A stretch of DNA of 64,000 nucleotides, taken from the NCBI GenBank assembly GCA_963744275.1, contig CAVUSX010000007.1:1-64000 (forward strand), written 5' to 3'. A program made the position numbers and the translations under genes. Shown piece after piece: positions 25,085 to 33,252 of this stretch. Origin of the DNA: VAZQ01 sp963744275. Its GTDB lineage: Bacteria; Pseudomonadota; Alphaproteobacteria; Rhizobiales; Xanthobacteraceae. Within the stretch, counting starts at the first letter, position 1; each line of letters starts with the position of its first letter. The notes under the pieces are model-generated. The model did not search any database and was not told the origin of the DNA. It was given only the letters and a program-made list of their open reading frames with translations.

Positions 25085-26153
25085 ATGTCCAAGCCGAAAA
25101 TTCTCGTCTTTGCCCCGCGCGAAGAGCCGCCCGAGACCATCGCGGCGCTCGAAGGCCTCGGTTGTGAGCTCGTCTTCGGCAACCGCGATTGGCAATTGCC
25201 GCGCCGCTCCGACGAAGACGCAGTGGTGGAAGCGGCGCGCGACGCGGTCGCCCTGATGGGCACCTCCATGCGCCATACCCCCATCACGCGGCGGATCATG
25301 CAGGCCTCGCAGCGGCTGCGCATCGTCGCCAAATACACCGTCGGGGTCGACGACATCGACACCGACGCCGCCACCGAGCTCGGCATCATGGTCTGCCACG
25401 CACCGACGGAATCCAATTGCTTCGGCGTCGCCGAGACCACGGTGACCTTCATGCTGGCCTTGCTCAAGAAGATCCGCGAGCGCGACACCGACGTGCGCAA
25501 CGGCAAATGGCGGGAGCTCCCCAACTTCGCCTACTATGTGGGCAGCCGCCAGACCGACAATTTTCCGGGCCAGACCATCGGCCTCGTCGGCTTCGGACGC
25601 ATCGGCACCCGGGTGGCGCAATTGCTGGCGCCCTGGCGCAACCGCATCATCGCCTACGACCCCTATGTGCCGCCCGCGCATTTCCTGACCCACGGGGTGC
25701 GCGCGGTCGACTATGACACGCTGCTGCGGGAAGCCGACGTGGTGTCGTTCCACGTCGTGCTCACCAAGGAGACCCGCTACATGTTCGGCGAGCGCGAGCT
25801 CGGATTGATGAAACCGACCGCTGTCGTCATCAACACGGCACGCGGCAAGGTCGTGGACGAGAAGGCGCTGGCCAAGGCCATCGCGGCCGGCCACATCCGC
25901 GGCGCCGCCATCGATGCCTTCGAGGAGGAACCCCTGCCCGCCGAATTCGGCATTGCGGGCGCTCGGCGACAAGGTGCTGCTGTCGCCCCATTCGGCGGCC
26001 TACACCGAGGGCGGCGAGCTGCGCCAGGGCGTGGCCTGGGCCACCCGCTCGGTCCTCACCGCGCTCGCCGGCAAGATCCCGGACAATGTGTACAACAAAG
26101 AGGTCATTCCGAAGTGGAAGGAGCGCTTCGGCGGGGCGAGCATATCCAATTGA
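25085..26153 (+). CDS. D-2-hydroxyacid dehydrogenase (phosphoglycerate-dehydrogenase-like), one frame break
   Basis: It begins Met-Ser-Lys-Pro-Lys-Ile-Leu-Val-Phe. The NAD-binding loop Gly-Leu-Val-Gly-Phe-Gly-Arg-Ile-Gly-Thr-Arg is followed by Asn-Thr-Ala-Arg-Gly-Lys-Val-Val-Asp with the substrate Arg, and Asp-Ala-Phe-Glu-Glu-Glu-Pro-Leu with the catalytic Glu. At 25949-25950 one extra G shifts the frame. The remainder (Leu-Leu-Ser-Pro-His-Ser-Ala-Ala-Tyr, with the catalytic His) continues to Ser-Ile-Ser-Asn at 26153. Corrected length is 355 residues. It should oxidise a D-2-hydroxyacid or reduce a 2-oxoacid with NAD(H). The neighbouring Bug gene suggests an imported hydroxyacid rather than serine synthesis. 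Confidence 0.88.
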
Positions 26154-26215
26154 ACGATCCGACGGCTGGAACGGAACCATTGCCGGCACCGGGGCATGGG
26201 CCTAGTTTCGCGCCC

Positions 26216-27645
26216 ATGAGCCCGGGATCGAGCGCACCCATTCACATCGTCGGCGGCGGCCTCGCGGGCTGCGAGGCGGCGTGGCAAATCGTCGGCCAAG
26301 GCGTGCCGGTGGTGCTGCACGAGATGCGCCCGCTGCGCGGCACGGCCGCGCACAAGACCTCCGGGCTGGCGGAGCTGGTGTGCTCCAACTCGTTCCGCTC
26401 CGACGATCCCGAGCACAATGCGGTCGGGTTGCTGCACGAGGAGATGCGCCGGCTCGATTCGCTGGTGATGCGCACGGCCGATGCCAACCAGGTTCCGGCC
26501 GGGGGCGCGCTGGCGGTCGACCGCGACGGATTCTCCGCGGCCGTCACGGCCGCCTTGGAGGCGCATCCCCTGGTCACGCTTTGCCGCGAGGAGATCGCCG
26601 GACTTCCGCCGGCCGACTGGGACAGCGTGATCGTGGCGACCGGTCCCCTCACCTCCACGGCGCTTGCGGATGCCATCGCGAAGCTCGTGGGCGAGCAGGC
26701 GCTGGCCTTTTTCGACGCCATCGCCCCCATCGTTCATCGCAACTCCATCGACATGTCGGTCGCCTGGCTGCAGTCGCGTTACGACAAAGCCGGCCCCGGC
26801 GGATCGGGCGCCGACTACATCAATTGCCCGCTTTCGCGCGAGCGTTACGAGGCCTTCATCGATGCGCTCTTGGCGGGCAACAAGGTGAGCTTCCATGAGT
26901 GGGAGGCCGCCACACCCTATTTCGACGGCTGCCTGCCGATCGAGGTGATGGCCGAGCGCGGCCGCGAAACGCTACGTCATGGGCCCGATGAAGCCGTTCG
27001 GGCTGACCAATCCCAAGGCCCCCGACGTCAAGCCCTATGCGGTCGTCCAGCTGCGTCAGGACAACCGGCTGGGCACCCTGTTCAACATGGTGGGCTTCCA
27101 GACCAAGCTCACCCATGGCGAGCAGGTACGTATTTTCCGCGGCATACCGGGCCTGGAGAACGCCGAGTTCGCCCGGCTCGGCGGCTTGCACCGCAACACC
27201 TTCCTCAATGCCCCGAAACTCCTCGACCAGACCCTGCGCCTCACAGCCGAGCCCCGCTTGCGTTTCGCCGGCCAGATCACCGGCTGCGAGGGTTATGTCG
27301 AATTCGGCCGCAGTCGGCCTCCTGGCGGGCCGCTTCGCGGCCGCTGAGCGGCTGGCGAAGCCCTTGGCGCCGCCGCCCCCGACCACGGCCCATGGGGCGT
27401 TGCTCGGACACATCACCGGCGGTCATCTGGAGACCATCGACGCCGGTCCGCGCTCCTATCAGCCCATGAACATCAATTTCGGGCTTTTCCCGCCGCTCGC
27501 CCAATCGCCGACCCGGGCCGCGGACGGCACCAGGCTGCGCGGAACCGCCAAGACGCTGGCCCGCAAGGGCGCCATCAGCCGCCGCGCGCTCGGCGATCTC
27601 GCGCTGTGGATCGCCGGCGGGGACCATGCGCTGGCGGCGGAATAA
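26216..27645 (+). CDS. trmFO: Methylenetetrahydrofolate-tRNA-(uracil-5-)-methyltransferase, two frame breaks
   Basis: The start Met-Ser-Pro-Gly-Ser-Ser leads into the FAD-binding Ile-Val-Gly-Gly-Gly-Leu-Ala-Gly-Cys-Glu-Ala-Ala-Trp-Gln, then Leu-Val-Cys-Ser-Asn-Ser-Phe-Arg-Ser. One base too many at about 26987 breaks the frame just before Met-Lys-Pro-Phe-Gly-Leu-Thr-Asn-Pro, and another at 27303-27304 in Glu-Gly-Tyr-Val-Glu. After both corrections the protein has 475 residues, the usual TrmFO length, and ends Gly-Asp-His-Ala-Leu-Ala-Ala-Glu. TrmFO makes m5U54 in tRNA using methylene-THF and reduced FAD. The gene starts 62 bases after the dehydrogenase stop. Confidence 0.93.
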
Positions 27646-27684
27646 CGGCACCCGGTTTTGCCCCTCGTGCTAGACAATCGCCCG

Positions 27685-28755
27685 ATGCCGATACCGCGCG
27701 AAATCGAAGGACGCTGGCAGACCGGCGTGGTGCTCAAGCGGGACGTGCTCTCGACGGTGGAGCGCGGCCGCTTCCGTACCGACGGCCGCGAGGTCGAGGC
27801 CGTGCTGCGGCGCATCGATGCGGTTCCGTGGTGGAGCTTCCTGCTCGCGCGCCATCTGTTCGGCCGCGAGCAGCGAGCCCTCGCCGCCGCAGCAGCGCTC
27901 GGGGTGGCGCCGCCGCTCTGCTTTGCCGGGCGACGCGTGCTGGTACGCGGCTGGATCGACGGCGTCGCGCTGCACCTGGCCAAGCCCTACGGTGACCGCG
28001 CCTATTTCCGCTCCGCCAAGTCGGTCCTGCGCAAGTTGCACCGCGCCGGCATTTGCCACAACGACCTCGCCAAGGAGCAGAACTGGTTGCGCGGCAGCGA
28101 CGGGCGCGCCTACGTCACCGATTTTCAGCTCGCCTTCAAGTTCAAGAGCCGCAACCTCCTGTTCCGGATCGCCGCCTATGAGGATCTGCGGCATTTATTG
28201 AAGCACAAGCTGCGCTATGCGCCCGAGGCGATCAGCGCCGCCGAGCGGCGCGTGCTCGCGCGCAAGAGCCTGTTCACCCGGCTGTGGATGGCGACCGGCA
28301 AGCGCGTCTACCAATGGGTGACGCGCGACATCCTGCGCTTCACCGACCGCGAGGGCGGCGGCCCGCGCCTGGTCTACGACGCGCCGCGCATCGCGGCGCG
28401 CCTCAAGACGCATCCGCAGGTGCGCGAGGTCGCCATCGTGGCCTATCCGGATCGGCGCGCCGGCACCGGCCTCTATGCGTTCGTGGAGGGCGGCCCGGCG
28501 CTGTCGGAGCGGGCGCTGCGCGACTACATGGCGGGCGGCGACGGGCCCAAGGGACTCAAGCCACCCGAGCATCTGCAGGTCACCGAAGAGCTGCCGCGGC
28601 GCCCGAGCGGCGAGATCCGCAACGAAATCCTGCAGCTCGTCGCCATGAACCAAATCGACCTGATCGACGACTTGATCGGGAACGACCGGGAACGGGCGCT
28701 GATCCAACGCATCCTGGCCGATCGGCGAAATTTGCTCGATCGATTTGCGTTCTGA
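27685..28755 (+). CDS. Kinase-like domain fused to an AMP-binding-enzyme C-terminal domain
   Basis: 356 residues. Residues 1-175 look like a small RIO/lipopolysaccharide-kinase-type fold: a basic N-lobe with Arg-Glu-Gln-Arg-Ala-Leu-Ala, the catalytic loop Gly-Ile-Cys-His-Asn-Asp-Leu-Ala-Lys-Glu-Gln-Asn-Trp (His-x-Asp plus downstream Asn) and Val-Thr-Asp-Phe-Gln-Leu-Ala in place of Asp-Phe-Gly. Residues 260-340 resemble the mobile C-terminal domain of acyl-CoA synthetases: His-Pro-Gln-Val-Arg-Glu-Val-Ala-Ile-Val-Ala-Tyr-Pro-Asp, later Arg-Arg-Pro-Ser-Gly-Glu-Ile-Arg-Asn. That domain normally carries the catalytic Lys in Gly-Lys-Ile; here it is Gly-Glu-Ile. There is no signal peptide. It lies 40 bases after trmFO. 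Function unknown. Confidence 0.75.
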   Translation: MPIPREIEGRWQTGVVLKRDVLSTVERGRFRTDGREVEAVLRRIDAVPWWSFLLARHLFGREQRALAAAAALGVAPPLCFAGRRVLVRGWIDGVALHLAKPYGDRAYFRSAKSVLRKLHRAGICHNDLAKEQNWLRGSDGRAYVTDFQLAFKFKSRNLLFRIAAYEDLRHLLKHKLRYAPEAISAAERRVLARKSLFTRLWMATGKRVYQWVTRDILRFTDREGGGPRLVYDAPRIAARLKTHPQVREVAIVAYPDRRAGTGLYAFVEGGPALSERALRDYMAGGDGPKGLKPPEHLQVTEELPRRPSGEIRNEILQLVAMNQIDLIDDLIGNDRERALIQRILADRRNLLDRFAF

Positions 28756-28773
28756 GGGCAGCCGAGCACGCCC

Positions 28774-29625
28774 TCACGAGAATATCCGCCGCGGCCGCCC
28801 GGCCGCCCGCCACAGCCGCCATTGCCGCCGCCATTGCGCCGTCTCGAGCGGCACGAAGGGATCGTAGTCCGCCCGCTCCATGCGCTCGAGCAGCGGCGGC
28901 GCGAGCGCGGCCGGAAGCAGCGCCGGCAGCACCGCCGCCGGAATGTCGCCGACCGCATGCGCCGCCTGCGCGAGGTGCTCGCGCGCCCGCTGCCGCATCT
29001 CGGCCAAGGCGGCGCGCAATTCCGGCGTCGCCGGCTTGGCCTCGACCACCCGCCGGTCCGCGCCATGCCGCTCCAGAACCTCGAGCGGCAGGAAGAGCTG
29101 GCCGCGCGCCGCATGAAACGGAAAAGCCTGGAGCAGGCCGGCGATCGCGTGGCCGAGACCGGCGTGAAGCGCCACCCGGGCGAGGCCCGGCATGTCGTCA
29201 CCGCCGAGAATACGGGCCGCGAGCTCCATGACGGCGGACGAGGTGGCGCCCGCATAGTCGTCGAAGTCGGTGAGCCTCGCCATCGGATCGTCGTAGAGAT
29301 CGAAGCGGCGCGCTGCGATCAAGCCGGTCAGCAGCTCGCGCGGCAACCGGTAGCGCGCCACCGCCGCCAGCAGGGCCGCCGCCACCGGATTGGCCGCCAC
29401 ATCGCCGGCGGCTTTGCCGGCGATCGCATCGTTCCACCATTGCAGCCTGATCTCGCCGGCCAGCGGCTCGTGAATGCTCTCGCGCACCCGCACGATCTCG
29501 ACATTGAAGGCATAGAGCGCATGGAGCGCGCCGCGATGCTCGGCCGGGGCGAACAAGGCGGCGAGAAAGCGATCCTTGTCGGCCGCCCGCACCAGCGCCT
29601 CGCAATAGGCGGACGAATCCTGCAT
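28774..29625 (-). CDS. Squalene/phytoene-synthase-family protein (NDUFAF6-like)
   Basis: 283 residues. It begins Ser-Ala-Tyr-Cys-Glu-Ala-Leu-Val-Arg and contains the all-helical trans-prenyltransferase pattern Leu-His-Ala-Leu-Tyr-Ala-Phe-Asn-Val-Glu-Ile, Ile-Arg-Leu-Gln-Trp-Trp-Asn-Asp-Ala, Ala-Arg-Arg-Phe-Asp-Leu-Tyr-Asp-Asp-Pro and Gly-Leu-Gly-His-Ala-Ile. The Asp-rich motifs are changed compared with true squalene or phytoene synthases, and no carotenoid or hopanoid genes are near. I favour the NDUFAF6-like branch, whose mitochondrial member assists complex I assembly. The gene converges with the kinase-like gene and lies downstream of the Mth938-like gene on the same strand. Confidence 0.8.
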   Translation of the reverse strand: MQDSSAYCEALVRAADKDRFLAALFAPAEHRGALHALYAFNVEIVRVRESIHEPLAGEIRLQWWNDAIAGKAAGDVAANPVAAALLAAVARYRLPRELLTGLIAARRFDLYDDPMARLTDFDDYAGATSSAVMELAARILGGDDMPGLARVALHAGLGHAIAGLLQAFPFHAARGQLFLPLEVLERHGADRRVVEAKPATPELRAALAEMRQRAREHLAQAAHAVGDIPAAVLPALLPAALAPPLLERMERADYDPFVPLETAQWRRQWRLWRAAGRPRRIFS

Positions 29626-29691
29626 GACGCAACCTCAGCGGGGCCGGCGCCGGCCACCAATGCGCCCGAACTTTCGCGCGCGGGGCCTGCG

Positions 29692-30081
29692 CTACGCCAC
29701 CGCGATGAGGCCCGCCCCCACCCGGCGTCCCTCGGCGACCAGCACATTGTAGGTGCGAATGGCCGCGCTGGTGGGCATCGCCTCCCATTTGAGCGCCTGC
29801 GCGCGAAAACACTCGCGCAGCGCCGGCGGAGCCATCCAGAAATCGCGGCCGGTGCCGAGAAGGAACAGGTCGAGACGCGCGGCCGCAGCGAAGACTTGCG
29901 CCAGCGTCTGTGCCGTGACCTCGTCGGGAGCCGCCACCGGCCAGGCCCAGATTCCGTCCGGCAGGCACATGAGCGAGCCGCGATGCGACACTCCGGCGAA
30001 GCGGAACCCGCCTTTGCCATAGGCGTCGATCGGCGCCGGATAGGGCAGATGCGGCCGCTCGGCGGACGCCGGCGAGCTCAC
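29692..30081 (-). CDS. Mth938-like domain protein (DUF498, NDUFAF3-like)
   Basis: 129 residues from a GTG whose first bases overlap the secF stop (GTGA), showing translational coupling. The Mth938 core is clear: Ile-Asp-Ala-Tyr-Gly-Lys-Gly-Gly-Phe-Arg-Phe, His-Arg-Gly-Ser-Leu, Leu-Phe-Leu-Leu-Gly-Thr-Gly, Met-Pro-Thr-Ser-Ala-Ala-Ile-Arg-Thr-Tyr-Asn-Val-Leu and Glu-Gly-Arg-Arg-Val. The mitochondrial relative NDUFAF3 takes part in complex I assembly. Its adjacency to secF and to the NDUFAF6-like gene is notable because both eukaryotic relatives act in the same process. Confidence 0.88.
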   Translation of the reverse strand: MSSPASAERPHLPYPAPIDAYGKGGFRFAGVSHRGSLMCLPDGIWAWPVAAPDEVTAQTLAQVFAAAARLDLFLLGTGRDFWMAPPALRECFRAQALKWEAMPTSAAIRTYNVLVAEGRRVGAGLIAVA

Positions 30082-31034
30082 GCCCGCGTACGCGCCGGCG
30101 TCGGGCTCGTGCGCGGCTCTTCCTCGGTCGCGATCCGCGACGTGCCGACCCCGAGATAGATCAGCACCGGCGCCGCGATGAAGACCGACGTGTAGGTGCC
30201 GACCAGCACCACGCCGAACATCATGGTGGCGGTGAAGCTGTGAATCGCCTGCGGCCCGAACAGCAACAGCGCGAGCAGCGCCAACGTCACCGTCACGTGC
30301 GTGATGATGGAGCGCGACAAGGTCGAGTTGACCGAGACGTTGAGCAGGTCCGGCATCGGCATCTTCTTGTAGCGCCGCAGCATCTCGCGGATACGGTCGT
30401 AGATCACCACCGTATCGTTGAGCGAGTAGCCCAGGATGGTGAGCAGCGCCGCGATGCTGGTGAGGTCGAAATCGATCTGCGTCAGCGACATGAAGCCGAT
30501 GGTCAGCACCAGATCGTGCACGTTCGCGATCATGGCGCCGAGCGCGAACTGCCACTCGAACCGGAACCAGAGATAGACCAGGATGCACATGATCGCCACC
30601 ATCAGGCCGATCGTGCCCTTGGCCATCTGCTCGGTGGAGATGCGTCCTCCCACCACCTCGACCCGCCGGTAATCGACCTCGTCGCCGAGCGCCCCGCGCA
30701 CCTTGGCGACGGCCGCCTGCTGGGCCTCGTCGCCGCCCGCCTGCTGCGGGATGCGGATGAGGACGTCGGTCGGGGCGCCGAACTGCTGCAGCTGGGCCTC
30801 GCCGAGGCCGAGCCCTTCGATGGCGCCTCGCATCTTGGCGATGTCGGCCGGCCCGGCCTTCGACTGCACCTCGATCAGCGTGCCGCCGACGAAATCGATG
30901 CCGAAATTCAACCCGTGAAAGAAATAGAGCAGGATGGCGACGATCGACAGCATGGCCGAGATCGGAAAGCTCACGCGCCGAAAGCGCATGAAATCGAATT
31001 TGGTATCGTCCGGTACTATGCGAAGCAGGCGCAC
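30078..31034 (-). CDS. secF: Protein translocase subunit SecF
   Basis: 318 residues from the GTG at 31034; the frame is open to 31100, but that would overlap secD. The first membrane helix is followed by Gly-Leu-Asn-Phe-Gly-Ile-Asp-Phe-Val-Gly-Gly-Thr-Leu-Ile-Glu, the SecF signature. The periplasmic P1 domain comes next, then five membrane helices with Leu-Thr-Ile-Leu-Gly-Tyr-Ser-Leu-Asn-Asp-Thr-Val-Val-Ile-Tyr-Asp-Arg-Ile-Arg-Glu. SecDF uses the proton gradient to pull proteins through SecYEG. It follows secD by 26 bases. Confidence 0.95.
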   Translation of the reverse strand: MRLLRIVPDDTKFDFMRFRRVSFPISAMLSIVAILLYFFHGLNFGIDFVGGTLIEVQSKAGPADIAKMRGAIEGLGLGEAQLQQFGAPTDVLIRIPQQAGGDEAQQAAVAKVRGALGDEVDYRRVEVVGGRISTEQMAKGTIGLMVAIMCILVYLWFRFEWQFALGAMIANVHDLVLTIGFMSLTQIDFDLTSIAALLTILGYSLNDTVVIYDRIREMLRRYKKMPMPDLLNVSVNSTLSRSIITHVTVTLALLALLLFGPQAIHSFTATMMFGVVLVGTYTSVFIAAPVLIYLGVGTSRIATEEEPRTSPTPARTRA

Positions 31035-31060
31035 GGATCTTCTTTCTGATGCCGGCCGAT

Positions 31061-32665
31061 TCAGATCGGCACGGTCTGCGGGCGTTGCCAGCGCACCCAA
31101 TAGGCGACGATCAGCCGCGTCATGGTGAAGGCGGTGAACACCGTCGTGATGATGCCGATGCCGAGCGTCACGGCGAAGCCCTGCACCGGCCCGGTGCCGA
31201 TGAAGAACAGCACCGCGGCCGCGATGAAGGTGGTGATGTTCGAATCCAGGATGGTGGCGAGCGCCTTGGTGAAGCCGGCATCGATGGCGGTGATCGGGGT
31301 GCGGCCGTTGCGCACCTCCTCGCGGATGCGTTCATAGATCAGCACGTTGGAATTGACCGCGATGCCGACGGTCAGCACGATGCCGGCGATGCCCGGGAGC
31401 GTGAGCGTGGCGCCGAGCAGCGACAAGAGCCCGAAGATCATCCCGACATTGATCGCGACCGCGACATTGGCGAACAGGCCGAACAGGCCGTAGGTCGCCA
31501 GCATGAAGACGATCACCATCAGCGAGCCGACCACGGAGGCGAGCTTGCCCTTCTCGATCGAGTCCTGCCCGAGGCCCGGGCCGACGGTGCGCTCCTCGAT
31601 GATGGTCAGCTTGGCCGGCAGCGCGCCCGCCCGCAGCAGGACCGAAAGATCGTTCGCCCCCTGGACCGTGAAGCTGCCGGAAATCTGGCCGGACCCTTGA
31701 GTGATCGGCTCGCGGATCACCGGCGCGGAAATCACCTCGTTGTCGAGCACGATGGCGAACGGGCGTCCGACATTCTCCAGGGTGGCCTGCGCGAACTTGC
31801 GGGCGCCGGAGGAGTTGAAGCGGAACTGCACGATCGGCTCGCTGGTGCGCTGATCGAAGCCGGGCTGCGCGTCGGTGAGGTCGCCGCCCGCCACCACGAC
31901 GCGCTTCTCGATCAGGTAGGGCATCCGGCCCTCTTTCTCCGGGCCATAGAGCACTTCCGAATCCGGCGGCGGCCGTCCCTCCAGCGCCTGCTCGGCCGAC
32001 ATCGACATGTCCACCATGCGGAACTCGAGCTTGGCGGTCTTGCCGAGAAGATCCTTGAGGCGCTGGGGATCCTGCAGGCCCGGCACCTGCACCAGGATGC
32101 GGTCGGCGCCCTGCCGCTGAATCAGCGGCTCGACGGTCCCGATCTGGTTGACGCGCCGCTCGATGATCTCGATCGATTGATCGACCACCTGGCGCATGCG
32201 CTGGACGATGGCCGGATCCGTCACGGTGAGCTGGACCAGCCCGCCACCGGCATCGACGATGTCGACCGAGCGCTGGGTGGTGGCGCCGAGCAGGCCGCCG
32301 ACCGGGGCCGCCAGCTCCCGCAGCTTGGTCAGGCCGGTCTGCAGGTCGCTTTCGCGAATATGCACCTCGACGGTGTTGCCGCGGATGACCGGCTGGCCGG
32401 TGATGCCGACGCGGGCGTCGCGCAGCACGCGCCGCACGTCGTCGCGCAAGCCTTCGACCTTCTGCCGGCGCACGTCATTGGCATCCACCTCGAGCAGGAG
32501 GTGCGATCCGCCCTGCAGATCGAGGCCGAGCACGATATGGCGTTGCGCCCAGACCGGCAGCTTCTGCACCATGCTGTCGGAGAAAAAGTTCGGCACGCCG
32601 CACAGGCAGACCAGGGCCGCCGTGAGCAGGATCGCCGCCGCTTTTCCACGCGAGATATAAAGCAT
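31061..32665 (-). CDS. secD: Protein translocase subunit SecD
   Basis: 534 residues, unbroken. The N-terminal helix is followed by Ile-Val-Leu-Gly-Leu-Asp-Leu-Gln-Gly-Gly-Ser-His-Leu-Leu-Leu-Glu-Val. The large periplasmic region has the Arg-Arg-Val-Asn-Gln-Ile-Gly-Thr-Val-Glu-Pro segment and Arg-Ile-Leu-Val-Gln-Val-Pro-Gly. The C-terminal five-helix bundle contains Thr-Val-Gly-Ile-Ala-Val-Asn-Ser-Asn-Val-Leu-Ile-Tyr-Glu-Arg-Ile-Arg-Glu, including the residues of the proton path. Operon order is yajC-secD-secF-Mth938-like. Confidence 0.97.
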   Translation of the reverse strand: MLYISRGKAAAILLTAALVCLCGVPNFFSDSMVQKLPVWAQRHIVLGLDLQGGSHLLLEVDANDVRRQKVEGLRDDVRRVLRDARVGITGQPVIRGNTVEVHIRESDLQTGLTKLRELAAPVGGLLGATTQRSVDIVDAGGGLVQLTVTDPAIVQRMRQVVDQSIEIIERRVNQIGTVEPLIQRQGADRILVQVPGLQDPQRLKDLLGKTAKLEFRMVDMSMSAEQALEGRPPPDSEVLYGPEKEGRMPYLIEKRVVVAGGDLTDAQPGFDQRTSEPIVQFRFNSSGARKFAQATLENVGRPFAIVLDNEVISAPVIREPITQGSGQISGSFTVQGANDLSVLLRAGALPAKLTIIEERTVGPGLGQDSIEKGKLASVVGSLMVIVFMLATYGLFGLFANVAVAINVGMIFGLLSLLGATLTLPGIAGIVLTVGIAVNSNVLIYERIREEVRNGRTPITAIDAGFTKALATILDSNITTFIAAAVLFFIGTGPVQGFAVTLGIGIITTVFTAFTMTRLIVAYWVRWQRPQTVPI

Positions 32666-32712
32666 GGGTCCGAACCGCCCTCGTATCGCTTCCGAAACCG
32701 ACCTGCCGCGGG

Positions 32713-33057
32713 TCAGCTCGCGCTGCTGTCGTCCTTCACCGGCTCGCCCTTGGCGCGCACGCCGGTCACCATCGAGCGCACCTGGCGCACCCGCACGCCA
32801 TCCGCAATCTCGACCTCGACCTGCTCGTCATCGACCACCTTGGTGACCTTGCCGACGAGCCCCCCGGAGGTAACGACCGTATCGCCCCGCCGCAAGTTCT
32901 TGACCAGCTCCTGGTGCTCTTTTGCCCGCTTTTGCTGCGGCCGCAGGACCAGGACATACATGATCACGACGACCAGGACCATCGGCACCATGAATGAGAT
33001 TAGGCCGTCACTTCCGCCCAGCGGGAGCCCTTGTGCGAAAGCCGGTGTTATGAACAT
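32713..33057 (-). CDS. yajC: Preprotein translocase accessory subunit YajC
   Basis: 114 residues from the ATG at 33057, which has GGGGATG upstream. One membrane helix (Pro-Met-Val-Leu-Val-Val-Val-Ile-Met-Tyr-Val-Leu) is followed by Leu-Arg-Pro-Gln-Gln-Lys-Arg-Ala-Lys-Glu-His, Leu-Arg-Arg-Gly-Asp-Thr-Val-Val-Thr-Ser-Gly-Gly-Leu-Val-Gly-Lys-Val and the usual Asp/Glu-rich end. YajC binds SecDF at the inner membrane. First gene of the sec operon, 47 bases upstream of secD. Confidence 0.95.
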   Translation of the reverse strand: MFITPAFAQGLPLGGSDGLISFMVPMVLVVVIMYVLVLRPQQKRAKEHQELVKNLRRGDTVVTSGGLVGKVTKVVDDEQVEVEIADGVRVRQVRSMVTGVRAKGEPVKDDSSAS

Positions 33058-33252
33058 GCAATCATCCCCTAAGTGCCTGCAGTCGCGCGCCTTGTTGCAA
33101 TGCGCCGGGTGCAGGTCGAAATCGGCGCGGACTATAGCGGTCGGAGGCCCAATTGCAACGCGTGGCCCGACGGCCGCCGACTGGCGGCCGGCAGCCGACC
33201 TTGCGGGCACGCCGGCGTCCCGCTAAGGGTGCTGCGCAAGCAGCGCAGATCC

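Noticed and set aside
25013..27469. Apparent 818-residue fusion of hydroxyacid dehydrogenase and TrmFO
   Set aside because: Produced by the extra base at 25949-25950, which carries the dehydrogenase frame into trmFO. Both proteins have normal ends once corrected.
31049..33226. 725-codon open frame on the plus strand opposite secD and yajC
   Set aside because: It is antisense to intact, strongly conserved genes; its translation is rich in His, Asp, Arg and Gly as expected from reverse-reading high-GC codons, with no domain.
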